Assembly: GCA_022823165.1 (NCBI GenBank)
Contig: JAJDXR010000058.1
Location: forward strand, 1 to 64,000
Reading direction: 5' to 3'
Length of the DNA: 64,000 nucleotides
From: Anaerolineae bacterium
GTDB lineage: Bacteria; Chloroflexota; Anaerolineae; Aggregatilineales; Phototrophicaceae
The notes beneath the pieces are model-generated. The model did not search any database. It was not told the DNA's origin and saw only the letters and a list, made by a program, of their open reading frames with translations. Positions 33,771 through 41,998 of the stretch are shown one piece after another. Each line of letters opens with the position of its first letter. Position 1 is the stretch's first letter. The translations under genes and the position numbers were made by a program.

Positions 33771-34700
33771 GTGTCTACAACAGCAAAACCAAAACGAGAC
33801 GAACGACGACGGCGACGCGCTTTGCTCGGCGTCGCGCTCGTCTCGCCCTTGGCGCTATGGTTGCTCGCCACCATCGCCTATCCCATCTTTTCCCTGATAC
33901 GCCTCAGCTTCCTGGATGTGGGTGTCATCGGCACAGGCGGCGAGTTCGTCGGCTTTGAGAATTACCAACGCGTTCTCAACTCCCGCGCTTTTTGGCCCTC
34001 GATGGGGCGCAGCGTGGTTTGGGTCTTGGGCAATGGCTTGCTGCAAACTGTGCTGGCTTTCAGCGCCGCCCTAGTCTTGAACATGCCTTTCCGCGGCCGG
34101 GCGCTGGCGCGGACTTGGGTGATCCTGCCGTGGATCGTGCCGACGGTGGTCGCCATTATCGTCTGGAAGTGGATGCTGGGCACATCGGGCGGCATCGTGA
34201 ATACGATTCTGCTGCGCCTCGGTGTGATTCAGGAGCAGCTCGGCTTCTTTAGCACTGGCAACAGCGCCATGGCGTCGCTGGTCGGCATAAACTCGTGGCG
34301 TTTCTTCCCCCTTTTGACCATCATCATCCTGGCGGGCATGCAGGGCATCTCCAAGGATCTTTATGACGCCGCCGGCGTTGATGGCGCCAGCGCCTGGCAG
34401 CGCTTTACCAACATCACCATCCCTGGTTTGAAGCCTGTGCTCTTCGTCATGGGTTTGGTCGGCACACTATGGTCAGTCAATATCTTTGATGTCATCTACC
34501 TCATCACCGGCGGCGGACCCTCCCGCGGGACCTTGACCATGCCGGTGCTGATTTATGACATGGCTTTTCTGCAATATCGCCTGGGGCGGGCGGCGGCGGC
34601 GGCGGTATTGATGGCGGCCGCGGTCACGCTCTTCACCATCGCCTTCATCTATTTCCTAGCCCCGCGCGAAGCCGACGATGACGACGAGGGCTGGCAATGA
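33771..34700 (+). CDS. Carbohydrate ABC transporter permease (MalF type), importer 3
   Basis: This 309-residue permease uses a GTG start (33771). A very basic N-terminus (KPKRDERRRRR) precedes the first membrane segment. The EAA loop is LYDAAGVDGASAWQRFTNIT near residue 200. The C-terminus is acidic (EADDDDEGWQ). It is cotranscribed with the binding protein after a 111-bp gap and overlaps the next permease by 4 bp. Confidence 0.92.
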   Translation: MSTTAKPKRDERRRRRALLGVALVSPLALWLLATIAYPIFSLIRLSFLDVGVIGTGGEFVGFENYQRVLNSRAFWPSMGRSVVWVLGNGLLQTVLAFSAALVLNMPFRGRALARTWVILPWIVPTVVAIIVWKWMLGTSGGIVNTILLRLGVIQEQLGFFSTGNSAMASLVGINSWRFFPLLTIIILAGMQGISKDLYDAAGVDGASAWQRFTNITIPGLKPVLFVMGLVGTLWSVNIFDVIYLITGGGPSRGTLTMPVLIYDMAFLQYRLGRAAAAAVLMAAAVTLFTIAFIYFLAPREADDDDEGWQ

Positions 34701-35527
34701 CCGAGCACAAGCGCTCCGCCGCGATTCGCTATACCTTGGTCACCTTGACGATGTGCCTAATCATCGCGCCGTTCTACTGGATTTACAGCTCGTCGGTCAA
34801 GGAATCCACAGAAATCGTCTCGCTGGCGCCGACGTTATTTCCGCAAACGTTCACGCTTACGCATTACGCCAACCTGCTTTCCTCATCCGATTACCCGATC
34901 TATCTGACAAACAGCGTGGTCGTCAGCGCCGCCACCATGGCGATTACCGTCGTGCTTGCAACTTCTGCCGCTTATGGCTTGTATCGCCTGCCCTTCCCCG
35001 GCAGCAAGACGCTCTACCGGATGATCTTGCTGGCCTATATCTTTCCCGGCTCTTTGCTGCTCATCCCGCTCTATGTCATGCTGAGCAGCTTGAATCTGCT
35101 GGATACGCAGTTGGCGCTAATCATCATCAATGTGACATTTGCCGCGCCTTTTTCCGTCTGGCTGCTCAAAGCCTTCTTCGCCTCAATCCCTTTTGAATTG
35201 GAAGAGGCAGCCAGCCTCGATGGCGCCAGTTGGCTGCAAACCCTGCTGCGCGTCGTCCTGCCCCTGGCATCGCCCGGCGTCGCCAGCGTCGCCATCTTCG
35301 CCTTTATCACCTCCTGGACCGAGTATATGTTTGCTTCAATCCTCATCATCAGCGATGCCAATCGCACCCTGCCCGTCGGTTTGGCCGGCATTATCGGCCA
35401 ATACGTGATCGATTGGGGCTTGCTGCTGGCGGGGGCGGGGGCGACAACGCTGCCAATTATTCTGCTCTTCGTCCTGATCGGCCGCTACTTCGTCCAAGGC
35501 TTGCTTGAGGGCGGCGTCAAAGCCTGA
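34697..35527 (+). CDS. Carbohydrate ABC transporter permease (MalG type), importer 3
   Basis: This 276-residue permease has six membrane segments and the EAA loop ELEEAASLDGASWLQTLLRV near residue 175. The C-terminus RYFVQGLLEGGVKA is typical. It ends 33 bp before the convergent sulfatase gene, at the right edge of the block bounded by the duplicated sulfatase ends. Confidence 0.93.
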   Translation: MTEHKRSAAIRYTLVTLTMCLIIAPFYWIYSSSVKESTEIVSLAPTLFPQTFTLTHYANLLSSSDYPIYLTNSVVVSAATMAITVVLATSAAYGLYRLPFPGSKTLYRMILLAYIFPGSLLLIPLYVMLSSLNLLDTQLALIIINVTFAAPFSVWLLKAFFASIPFELEEAASLDGASWLQTLLRVVLPLASPGVASVAIFAFITSWTEYMFASILIISDANRTLPVGLAGIIGQYVIDWGLLLAGAGATTLPIILLFVLIGRYFVQGLLEGGVKA

Positions 35528-35559
35528 GCGCGTCGAGACTGAGCCGTCCTGCGCAACGA

Positions 35560-36981
35560 TCAGCGGTGATCCTGGAAGAGGTCGCGCGTCTGCTCGCTGC
35601 TCGCGATGCGCCAGTTCAGCAGCGCCAGCAGCAGCTCCTGCTTCACCTCCGCCAGGGCCTCATCGTCCCAGCGGTTGCGCTCCTCGTCGGGGTCGTCCTC
35701 CAGGTCGAATAGCTGACCGTAATCCTGGCCCAGGAAATGCACCAGCTTGTAGCGCTCGCCGCGAACCATGGTCATCAGCGGGCCTTCGTAGACGGTATCC
35801 GCCGGATGCTCGCCGAAGACCAGTTCGCGCCCACGCCAGTCCTCGCCCTCAAGCGCCGGCAGCAGCGATTGCGCCTGCATATTCGCGGCCGGTTGGACGC
35901 CCGCCAGCTCGAGTATGGTGGGCCCGATGTCCATCCACTGGCAGAGCTGGCCAATGCGCCGTCCGCCTGCGAAACGCCCCGGCGCCCAGAAGATGGTCGG
36001 TACGCGCGTAATGATGTCGTACATGGTCCACTTCTGGATATGCCCGTGGTCACCCAGGCAGTCGCCATGATCGCTGGTGAAGATGACGATGCTGTTCTCC
36101 AGGTAGCCCTGTTTTTCCAGCGCCTGCATGATGTCGCCGACCTGCTGGTCGATCATGCTGACGTTGGCGGCGTAGTAGGCGCGCAGGCGTTGCAGCTGCA
36201 AGCGAGACGGCTCGAGCTGATGCACGACCGAGTCGTGATCGACTTCGGTGTTGTGCTGGCGCAGCTGCTGGAAGGGCGGCGGCTGCCCATCGAGATCGGC
36301 CTGGCTGGCCTCGGGCAGCGGCAAGTCGCGGTCGATATATTCGGCGGCGGCCTCGGGCGTGGGGTCGTAGGGCGGATGCGGGCCCGGGAAGCCGATTTGC
36401 AGGAATAGCGGCTGCTTGACCGGCCGATTGCGCAGCCAGCTGCAAGTCAGCCCGCCCACGAAATTGTCCGAATGCGTCTCCGGCGGCAGGTCCCAGCTGA
36501 AGGCGCCCATGCGCTCCTGATAGTCCTCGCGCTTTCGATAGAGTACGCGCTGCTGCTTGACGAGGCCGCGCGACTCTAGCGCCTTGTCCCACTGGTCCAT
36601 GTACTCGCGCCCTTGCAGGTAGCGGTCTTTGTTCTCGACCACGAAGCGCTCGTGGAAACCCAGCGGCGTCTCGAAGGGTTTAGTGTGCATCTTGCCGATG
36701 TTGACGCAGTGATAGCCGGCATCGGCCAGGTCCTCGACCCAGGAATGCCGCCAGGTATCGCCGTTGCGCATGATGCCGGTGACGTGGGCGTAGTAGCCGG
36801 TGAAGAGGCTGGCGCGGGCTGGAGCGCAAGAGGGCGCGGTGATGTGGCAGTTGTCGAAGCTGATACCTTCGTGGACCAGTCGGTCAAGGTTGGGACTGTC
36901 CATGTACGGGAAGCCCAGCGCGTTGATCGTATCGTAGCGCTGCTGGTCGGTGATGATGAGGATGATATTGGGCCGGGTCAT
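35560..36981 (-). CDS. Type I sulfatase
   Basis: This 473-residue sulfatase uses the ATG at 36981. The active-site C52-APAR motif with LFTGYYAHVTG predicts formylglycine activation. Metal ligands lie in IITDQQRYD near residue 10 and FTSDHGDCLGDHG near residue 290. A C-terminal LVFGEHPAD block is present. No signal peptide is seen. It belongs to the sulfatase group that acts on sugar sulfates. It probably once had its own promoter upstream, where the methyltransferase island now ends 14 bp away. Confidence 0.93.
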   Translation of the reverse strand: MTRPNIILIITDQQRYDTINALGFPYMDSPNLDRLVHEGISFDNCHITAPSCAPARASLFTGYYAHVTGIMRNGDTWRHSWVEDLADAGYHCVNIGKMHTKPFETPLGFHERFVVENKDRYLQGREYMDQWDKALESRGLVKQQRVLYRKREDYQERMGAFSWDLPPETHSDNFVGGLTCSWLRNRPVKQPLFLQIGFPGPHPPYDPTPEAAAEYIDRDLPLPEASQADLDGQPPPFQQLRQHNTEVDHDSVVHQLEPSRLQLQRLRAYYAANVSMIDQQVGDIMQALEKQGYLENSIVIFTSDHGDCLGDHGHIQKWTMYDIITRVPTIFWAPGRFAGGRRIGQLCQWMDIGPTILELAGVQPAANMQAQSLLPALEGEDWRGRELVFGEHPADTVYEGPLMTMVRGERYKLVHFLGQDYGQLFDLEDDPDEERNRWDDEALAEVKQELLLALLNWRIASSEQTRDLFQDHR

Positions 36982-36995
36982 ATCATTCAGTCTTT

Positions 36996-37253
36996 CTATC
37001 GATTGCGCCACTTCTTATATTCAGCGAGATTTTTATACGGGACTGTGGAATCAATTGCGCGCGCCATATCCGCTGTCAGATAATTCATCCAGTAATCATC
37101 AAATATGTCTTTGTCCGCAGATGCGAAAACTCCGTTTCCACTGACAAGTTCATCAATCCTATTGACTGAGCCGATGTTTTTGGTGTTGCCGCTACCGGGT
37201 TTATCCGTCGCAAGCTGCCATTTCTCGCGCAGGCGTCGCTCAAACTCGGACAT
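36996..37253 (-). CDS. Small protein coupled to the methyltransferase
   Basis: An 85-residue hydrophilic protein of unknown function starting 2 bases after the methyltransferase stop, with GGGGAG before the ATG. The sequence is lysine/asparagine-rich in places (SGNTKNIGSVNRIDELV, NLAEYKKWRNR) and matches nothing I know. It could be the shortened remains of a restriction endonuclease gene or a small accessory factor. Composition is less GC-rich than the flanking genes. Confidence 0.55.
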   Translation of the reverse strand: MSEFERRLREKWQLATDKPGSGNTKNIGSVNRIDELVSGNGVFASADKDIFDDYWMNYLTADMARAIDSTVPYKNLAEYKKWRNR

Positions 37254-37255
37254 CC

Positions 37256-38314
37256 TTACTCCCCAATCAGCAATATTTCACTGGATTTTTTATTTTTTGA
37301 CAACGCGTATTGATAATTTTGATAGCGTTCAATATGCGCCAGGCGCTTGAACCGTTTCAGCAAATCGATCAATTCGACTTCCGATGGAATCCCATCGCTG
37401 CGGTAGGAGACAGCTATGATGCTATCCGCGTATTTGTCAAAGACTCGCTCAAAGGCTCGATAAATTCGGTTCTTGTTCGTCCAATTGTTGGGCTCAGGCA
37501 GCAAACGGCGATGCTTTGACCGCATATCAATTCCCGCTGGCCAATGTTCGTAGTCCGTCATACCCTCCAGAAAATGATAGAAGTCGCGATAATCGACAGC
37601 GACGCCTTTTCCTGAAATATACGGTGGATCAAAATAAACCAATTCAAAGTCGCCTTCAATCTCGAACACGTCATGATTCAAGGCGCGATTGGCTTTGCCA
37701 TTGTCAAATACCGCCATATTCGCTTCTTCGACAAATTGTCGAAACCACTCTTCAAAGGGACGGTCCCAACTTGTCTTATTGCCGAAGGACCGTTCTACTT
37801 CCGCCATACGAATATAGAGATTCCGGCGGTGGAACAAATTATAGGGGCGTTTGATGATGCAGGATTGAGCAAGCGCGAAGAAAGCGAGCGCTTTCTTATG
37901 CGCCTCCTCTATACGATTGATGTTCGTAATAATCCGGTCCAGCCAGCGATTTTCACCATCGGTAAAATAGATATCCGCGAAAGTGTCAGCAATCAAGCTG
38001 GGGTAAGAAAAGTCATGAGGCCTTAGTATCCACTCGACATCCTGATCGCTAAGTCGTGCATCCGAATTTTCTATCAGCGCTTGCCCAATCCAATAATTGA
38101 ACTTTAGCTGATCATTGTAAGTTACTTGCTTGTTTTCTTGTTTTAGGCGATAGGCAATGGTTCCCGTACCGCCAAAGGCATCTAAACAGGTTTCAAAGCG
38201 ATAATGTGATAGTTTGTCCCAGATCCAATTGGCTAGCTTCGCCTTGCTGCCTTGGTAGCGAGTGCTGGGAAACTTAGGTGTAGTTGTGGGAAACAGCGCT
38301 AGCTGCTCTACCAT
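37256..38314 (-). CDS. N6-adenine DNA methyltransferase (D12 class)
   Basis: This 352-residue enzyme methylates adenine in a specific DNA sequence using S-adenosylmethionine. It shows motif X-like STRYQGSKAKLANWIWDKL, motif I LDAFGGTGTIAYRL (near residue 45) and motif IV VYFDPPYIS (near 227), the order of the D12/alpha group. No recognisable restriction gene is adjacent, so it is an orphan or the survivor of a restriction-modification system. The region from about 36985 to 38400 is visibly AT-richer than its surroundings, which suggests recent transfer. Confidence 0.9.
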   Translation of the reverse strand: MVEQLALFPTTTPKFPSTRYQGSKAKLANWIWDKLSHYRFETCLDAFGGTGTIAYRLKQENKQVTYNDQLKFNYWIGQALIENSDARLSDQDVEWILRPHDFSYPSLIADTFADIYFTDGENRWLDRIITNINRIEEAHKKALAFFALAQSCIIKRPYNLFHRRNLYIRMAEVERSFGNKTSWDRPFEEWFRQFVEEANMAVFDNGKANRALNHDVFEIEGDFELVYFDPPYISGKGVAVDYRDFYHFLEGMTDYEHWPAGIDMRSKHRRLLPEPNNWTNKNRIYRAFERVFDKYADSIIAVSYRSDGIPSEVELIDLLKRFKRLAHIERYQNYQYALSKNKKSSEILLIGE

Positions 38315-38409
38315 AGGGTTATGTTCAGATATTTGCCAATTGCGCCATTATAGCAGAGCGGATAATGCAATACTGCTTTGCGCTTTTGCAGCTTAATTCT
38401 CCCGCTGCA

Positions 38410-38985
38410 CTAGCCGTACCTGGGATTGTCCACCACAGCCGCCTCGCCATCGCGCCGCAGCGCCAGCTTGCGGAAGCCGTCGCGCTCGATCGTGCCGTAG
38501 TCGTGGCCAGCCCGCGCTTCCCAGACGCTGAAGAAGACGAAATCCTCAGCGCCGATGTTGACCGTGCGATGCGCCCAGAAAGGCGGCACGTAGGCGGCGC
38601 TGCCGGCGACCATCTCAATCTCGCTGGTGGCGCCGGCTTCGGTCTGCAGCAGCAGCAAGCCCCGCCCGGACAAGCCGAAGTAGACCTCGCCCTGCTCGCG
38701 GCGGGCGTGATAGTGGCCCTTGGTCATGTGGAATTCGCCGCCGACATCGCCGGGCAGGATGCGCGTAGTGCAATGGGGGATCTGCCCCTCTTGCTCCGGC
38801 AGCTCGACGCCCTGCACCTCGTAAATGAGGCGGTCGCCTTCGTCCGCCAGGATGCGCGCCGCTTCGTCGCGGTCGGCATACATCGCCGCCATGTCGCTCA
38901 GCTTGCGCTGAATCGTGTAGTCGGCGCGCGAGAGCCGGCCGGTGGTGAAATCAACTTCGGTTTTGGAAGGTTGGAGCAGATCCAT
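38410..38985 (-). CDS. Cupin-type glucose-6-phosphate isomerase
   Basis: This 191-residue protein belongs to the metal-dependent cupin phosphoglucose isomerases best known from archaea, which interconvert glucose 6-phosphate and fructose 6-phosphate. The metal motif is in MTKGHYHARREQGEVYFGLS, with histidines and a glutamate, followed by the second cupin box PPFWAHRTVNIG. The N-terminus is usual for the family. An AGGATGACCT sequence precedes the ATG. It is separated from the rest of glycolysis in this window. Confidence 0.87.
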   Translation of the reverse strand: MDLLQPSKTEVDFTTGRLSRADYTIQRKLSDMAAMYADRDEAARILADEGDRLIYEVQGVELPEQEGQIPHCTTRILPGDVGGEFHMTKGHYHARREQGEVYFGLSGRGLLLLQTEAGATSEIEMVAGSAAYVPPFWAHRTVNIGAEDFVFFSVWEARAGHDYGTIERDGFRKLALRRDGEAAVVDNPRYG

Positions 38986-39025
38986 AGGTCATCCTGCCTT
39001 TCGGGCTGATGTTACTTGTTACACT

Positions 39026-39063
39026 TTACCACCGAGTACACCGAGGTAAATGAGGACACAGAG
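39026..39063 (+). repeat. Partial MITE-like element (left end)
   Basis: TTTACCACCGAGTACACCGA then GGTAAATGAGGACACAGAG, just beyond the end of the shikimate-dehydrogenase-like gene. Confidence 0.6.
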
Positions 39064-39067
39064 TTTA

Positions 39068-40000
39068 TTATCGGTTCCGGATTTCGGCAGCCGCTTTGCT
39101 GAGCAGGTCAAAGGTCTCGCTGTCCAGCGAGACGTCGAAGACTTCGGCGATGACCTCGGTCCAACCGTGCAGGAAATACTTCCAGCCATCCTCGACGCTC
39201 AGATTGAGCGCATCAGCCTGCGAGGCAGCCGCCCGCATAAAATCGCGCGCGCCGCGGTAATTCAACTCCCAGACCAGACCATCCTGCGGAAACTGCGCTT
39301 CGGGCGTCAGCGGCGAGCCGGGCTGGTCTTTGCCCAAGCCGGTGGCGTTGATGACCAGCGAACCGGGCGGCAGCAAGCTCAGCAGCCGGTCGTTATCGGC
39401 CGCGCTCTCGCTGAGATGGTACTCAAATTGCAGCCCTGTATCCAGCCGCTGATGAATCCGCCGGATTGACTCCAGCCTATCGGGCGCGATGTCGGTCAGC
39501 GCAAAGCGGCGCGGCCTGTCCTCAGCGGCGGTGGACGCAGCCGCCATACAGACGCTGATGGCGACGGCCGCCCCGCCCGCGCCCAGGCAGAGCGCATCAC
39601 GCGCTCCATCAGCCCAGTGCCTGCGCGGCACAAAATGAGCGAGCGCCCGCGCCGACGAAATGGGGTCTTTGGCGAAACCCAGCAGCTTGCCCGCCCGCTT
39701 GATGATGCAGGAGACTTCATCGCAGATGGCCGCGTAGCCATCCAGTTCGTCAAGCATATCGCGGCAAGCATCCAGCATGTCAATCTTGTGCGCGGTGATC
39801 AGCGCGCCCACAACGGTCGGGTCGGCAATGATGTCCCGCAAGACTCGGCGGTAGCGCTGCGGCGGCGCGCGCAGGGGCAGGTCGACGCCGACGATCTCAC
39901 AATTCAGCCCAAGGATGTCTGACCAGGCGGGGAAAATCCGCATGATGGACGATCCGCCGGTGGAGACGCCGATGAAGACGAGCTTGGTCTTGGAAGGCAA
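39068..40000 (-). CDS. Shikimate/quinate dehydrogenase-like protein
   Basis: This 310-residue protein resembles AroE/quinate dehydrogenases: an N-terminal substrate domain (FIGVSTGGSSIMRIF, GALITAHKIDMLDAC with the catalytic lysine) and a nucleotide domain (CLGAGGAAVAISVCM, LVINATGLGKD). The classic STS..N and PHK sites are changed (GSSIM, AHK), so it may act on another carbocyclic or sugar-derived substrate. The first codon is TTG at 40000 and no ATG is available upstream, so the start is uncertain. Confidence 0.8.
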   Translation of the reverse strand: MPSKTKLVFIGVSTGGSSIMRIFPAWSDILGLNCEIVGVDLPLRAPPQRYRRVLRDIIADPTVVGALITAHKIDMLDACRDMLDELDGYAAICDEVSCIIKRAGKLLGFAKDPISSARALAHFVPRRHWADGARDALCLGAGGAAVAISVCMAAASTAAEDRPRRFALTDIAPDRLESIRRIHQRLDTGLQFEYHLSESAADNDRLLSLLPPGSLVINATGLGKDQPGSPLTPEAQFPQDGLVWELNYRGARDFMRAAASQADALNLSVEDGWKYFLHGWTEVIAEVFDVSLDSETFDLLSKAAAEIRNR

Positions 40001-40041
40001 GGGAACTCGCTTCTCCAGGTATTACGGATGTGATGCTGTCA

Positions 40042-40072
40042 TTACCACCGAGTACACCGAGTTAGATGAATG
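40042..40072 (+). repeat. Short copy of the ACCGAGTACACCGAG repeat
   Basis: ATTACCACCGAGTACACCGA and GTTAGATGAA; a left-end fragment of the MITE-like family directly before a REP hairpin. Confidence 0.5.
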
Positions 40073-40083
40073 GTGGCGCAGAA

Positions 40084-40107
40084 GGGCGAGCCAAGGCTCG
40101 CCCCTAC
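40084..40107 (-). repeat. REP-like hairpin, GAGCC stem
   Basis: GGGCGAGCC-AA-GGCTCGCCC-CTAC, identical to the copies at 5171, 7623 and 10138. Confidence 0.85.
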
Positions 40108-40150
40108 AGATTTCACTTGTTTTGCGTCTATTTGTAACCTCACCATTCTC

Positions 40151-41677
40151 TCAAAGCGCGGCGATGTCAGCGTAAACGGGCTCCAGCGCCGCGTACAGCT
40201 TCTCGAAGACCGGCATCATGCGCTGGTAGACCGCTTGCGCGGCTGGATCGGGCGCGACCGTTGCGGCGACCGCGTTCATCTGGTGAATTAAATCGAAGCC
40301 AGGGTAGAGACCGACGCCGACCCCGCCCACCAGGGCCGCGCCCATGGACGTGGCTTCTTCCAGGATAGCCAGCCGCTGCACCGGCATGCCGTAAATGTCG
40401 GCCATGATCTGATTCCAGATGCGCCCGCTGGCGCCGCCACCGATGAGACGCATACTAGAAATGGCTGTGCCTTGGGCGCGAAAGGCGTCCAGGATCACGC
40501 GCAGGTTCATGGTCACCCCTTCCAGCACGGCGCGGTAAAGGTGCGCGCGACTATGGCGGATGGTCAGTCCGACGAAAGCGCCGCGCGCCAGCGGATTCCA
40601 GCGCGGGCTGCGCTCGCCCAGCAGATAAGGCAGGAAAAACAGCCCTTCGGCGCCGGGCGCGACTTGCTCGATTTCCAAATTGATGAGCTCGTAAGGACTG
40701 ATGCCCAGTTTTTCGGCGGTTTCTTTCTCAAAGAGCGACAATTGATCGCGCGTCCACTGGTAAGAAGCGCCCGCGGCCTGCATGGCGCCGGTGGGCATGA
40801 ACATGTCGGGAATGACGTGGCCGAAAGTGAAGGTGCGGTAGTCGGGATCGTAGATTGGCTCGGGAGTGGACAGCGCGATCCATGAGGACGAGCCGACATA
40901 ATTGTAAGCCGTGCCGGCCGTGATCACGCCCGCGCCGGCCGCCGCGCAAGCCCCGTCACCGCCGCCGATGACCACGGGTGTGCCCGCGGCCACGCCCACC
41001 TCGTCAGCCACGCTTGACTGCACCTCGCCGACCACCTCGGTCGAAAGCCGCACCTGCGGCAGCTTGTCAGCCGGCAGGTCCACAGCGTCGAGAATCTTGC
41101 CCGACCACGCGCCCGCTTCCAAGTCATACAAATTCATACTGGAAGCATCGGACGGGTCGGTGACGAAGGCGCCGGTCAAGCGGGCGACGATGCAATCCTT
41201 GGCGTGGACGAACTTGAAGGTGTCGCGGAAAATGTCGGGCTGGTTATCGCGAATCCATAGAATCTTCGCCAGCGAATACGAGGCGCTGAGGCGATGCCCG
41301 GTGCTGCGGTACATCTCTTCGAAAGACAGCCGCTCGCTAATCCAGCGTTCTTGAGCGAGCGCGCGTTGATCCGCCCAGATGATAGCCTTGCGCAGGGGCC
41401 GCGCATTCTGATCCAAGGGCGCCGCCCCCATCATCTGCCCGCTGAAAGTAATGCAGGCGATATCATCGCGGGCGACGCCGGTCTCGCTCAGCAAACGCCT
41501 GGTCGACAGGCATACGGCTTCCCACCAATCGTCCGGGTTCTGCTCGGCCCAGCCAGTGTGAGCGTACTCGGTGTCATAGGCTTGAAAGGACGCGCCAACC
41601 AGCGCCCCCTCGCGGTCGTAGAGTGTGGCTTTGTTGCCGGTGGTGCCGAGGTCATGCGCGATGATGGTGTTGGGCAT
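40151..41677 (-). CDS. FGGY-family carbohydrate kinase (xylulokinase-like)
   Basis: This 508-residue sugar kinase has AHDLGTTGNKATLYD at the N-terminus, TFSGQMMGAAPLDQN and AIIWADQRA near residues 80-105, and the C-terminal RLIGGGASGRIWNQIMADI. It is similar to xylulokinases and differs clearly from the kinase at 16902. It has no sugar isomerase beside it, so its substrate is not fixed. Confidence 0.88.
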   Translation of the reverse strand: MPNTIIAHDLGTTGNKATLYDREGALVGASFQAYDTEYAHTGWAEQNPDDWWEAVCLSTRRLLSETGVARDDIACITFSGQMMGAAPLDQNARPLRKAIIWADQRALAQERWISERLSFEEMYRSTGHRLSASYSLAKILWIRDNQPDIFRDTFKFVHAKDCIVARLTGAFVTDPSDASSMNLYDLEAGAWSGKILDAVDLPADKLPQVRLSTEVVGEVQSSVADEVGVAAGTPVVIGGGDGACAAAGAGVITAGTAYNYVGSSSWIALSTPEPIYDPDYRTFTFGHVIPDMFMPTGAMQAAGASYQWTRDQLSLFEKETAEKLGISPYELINLEIEQVAPGAEGLFFLPYLLGERSPRWNPLARGAFVGLTIRHSRAHLYRAVLEGVTMNLRVILDAFRAQGTAISSMRLIGGGASGRIWNQIMADIYGMPVQRLAILEEATSMGAALVGGVGVGLYPGFDLIHQMNAVAATVAPDPAAQAVYQRMMPVFEKLYAALEPVYADIAAL

Positions 41678-41787
41678 CTCTGGCTGGTCCTGGCCGCGTT
41701 TTCATTCCGTCAATGCGCTCCGAATAGCATAGTGAAGCCGCCCGGATATTACAAGCATAGCTGGTCAATGCGGTCCCCGCGGACTTC

Positions 41788-41859
41788 GGGAGTGGAGAAC
41801 ATCGCGGATATAACTCTCAATGCGAAAACGTCACAGGTTTTTTTCACCACGGAGAACAC
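41788..41859 (+). repeat. Dispersed ~70-bp intergenic repeat, copy 3
   Basis: GGGAGTGGAGAACATCGCGG to TTTTTTTCACCACGGAGAACAC. It runs into CTGAGGGCGCCGAG, so the 70-bp block and the MITE-end repeat are joined in one unit here. Confidence 0.7.
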
Positions 41860-41935
41860 TGAGGGCGCCGAGTTTTCTTGTTTGCCCGGCGCAGTCTATC
41901 TTAACCGCCTATTCACCATTCCCCACAGTCTGGCT

Positions 41936-41968
41936 GTCTCTGTGTCTCTGCGCCTCTGTGGTAAAATC
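41936..41968 (-). repeat. Inverted end repeat of the MITE-like family
   Basis: GTCTCTGTGTCTCTGCGCC and TCTGTGGTAAAATCC face the ACCACGGAGAACACTGAGG at 41848. Together they enclose about 75 bases, like a small hairpin element. Confidence 0.55.
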
Positions 41969-41998
41969 CCTTGAATCGAGTGCGCGCGTTCATAAACT

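Larger units (their letters stand above)
41678..41998. other. Gene-free stretch before moeA
   Basis: Holds copy 3 of the ~70-bp repeat (41788-41859), the inverted CTCTGTGTCTCTG repeat (41936-41968) whose TAAAAT could serve as a -10 for moeA, and nothing else that I can support. Confidence 0.6.

Noticed and set aside
41678..41998. A molybdenum-cofactor riboswitch before moeA.
   Set aside because: The leader is made of dispersed repeats and I see no conserved Moco-RNA core.
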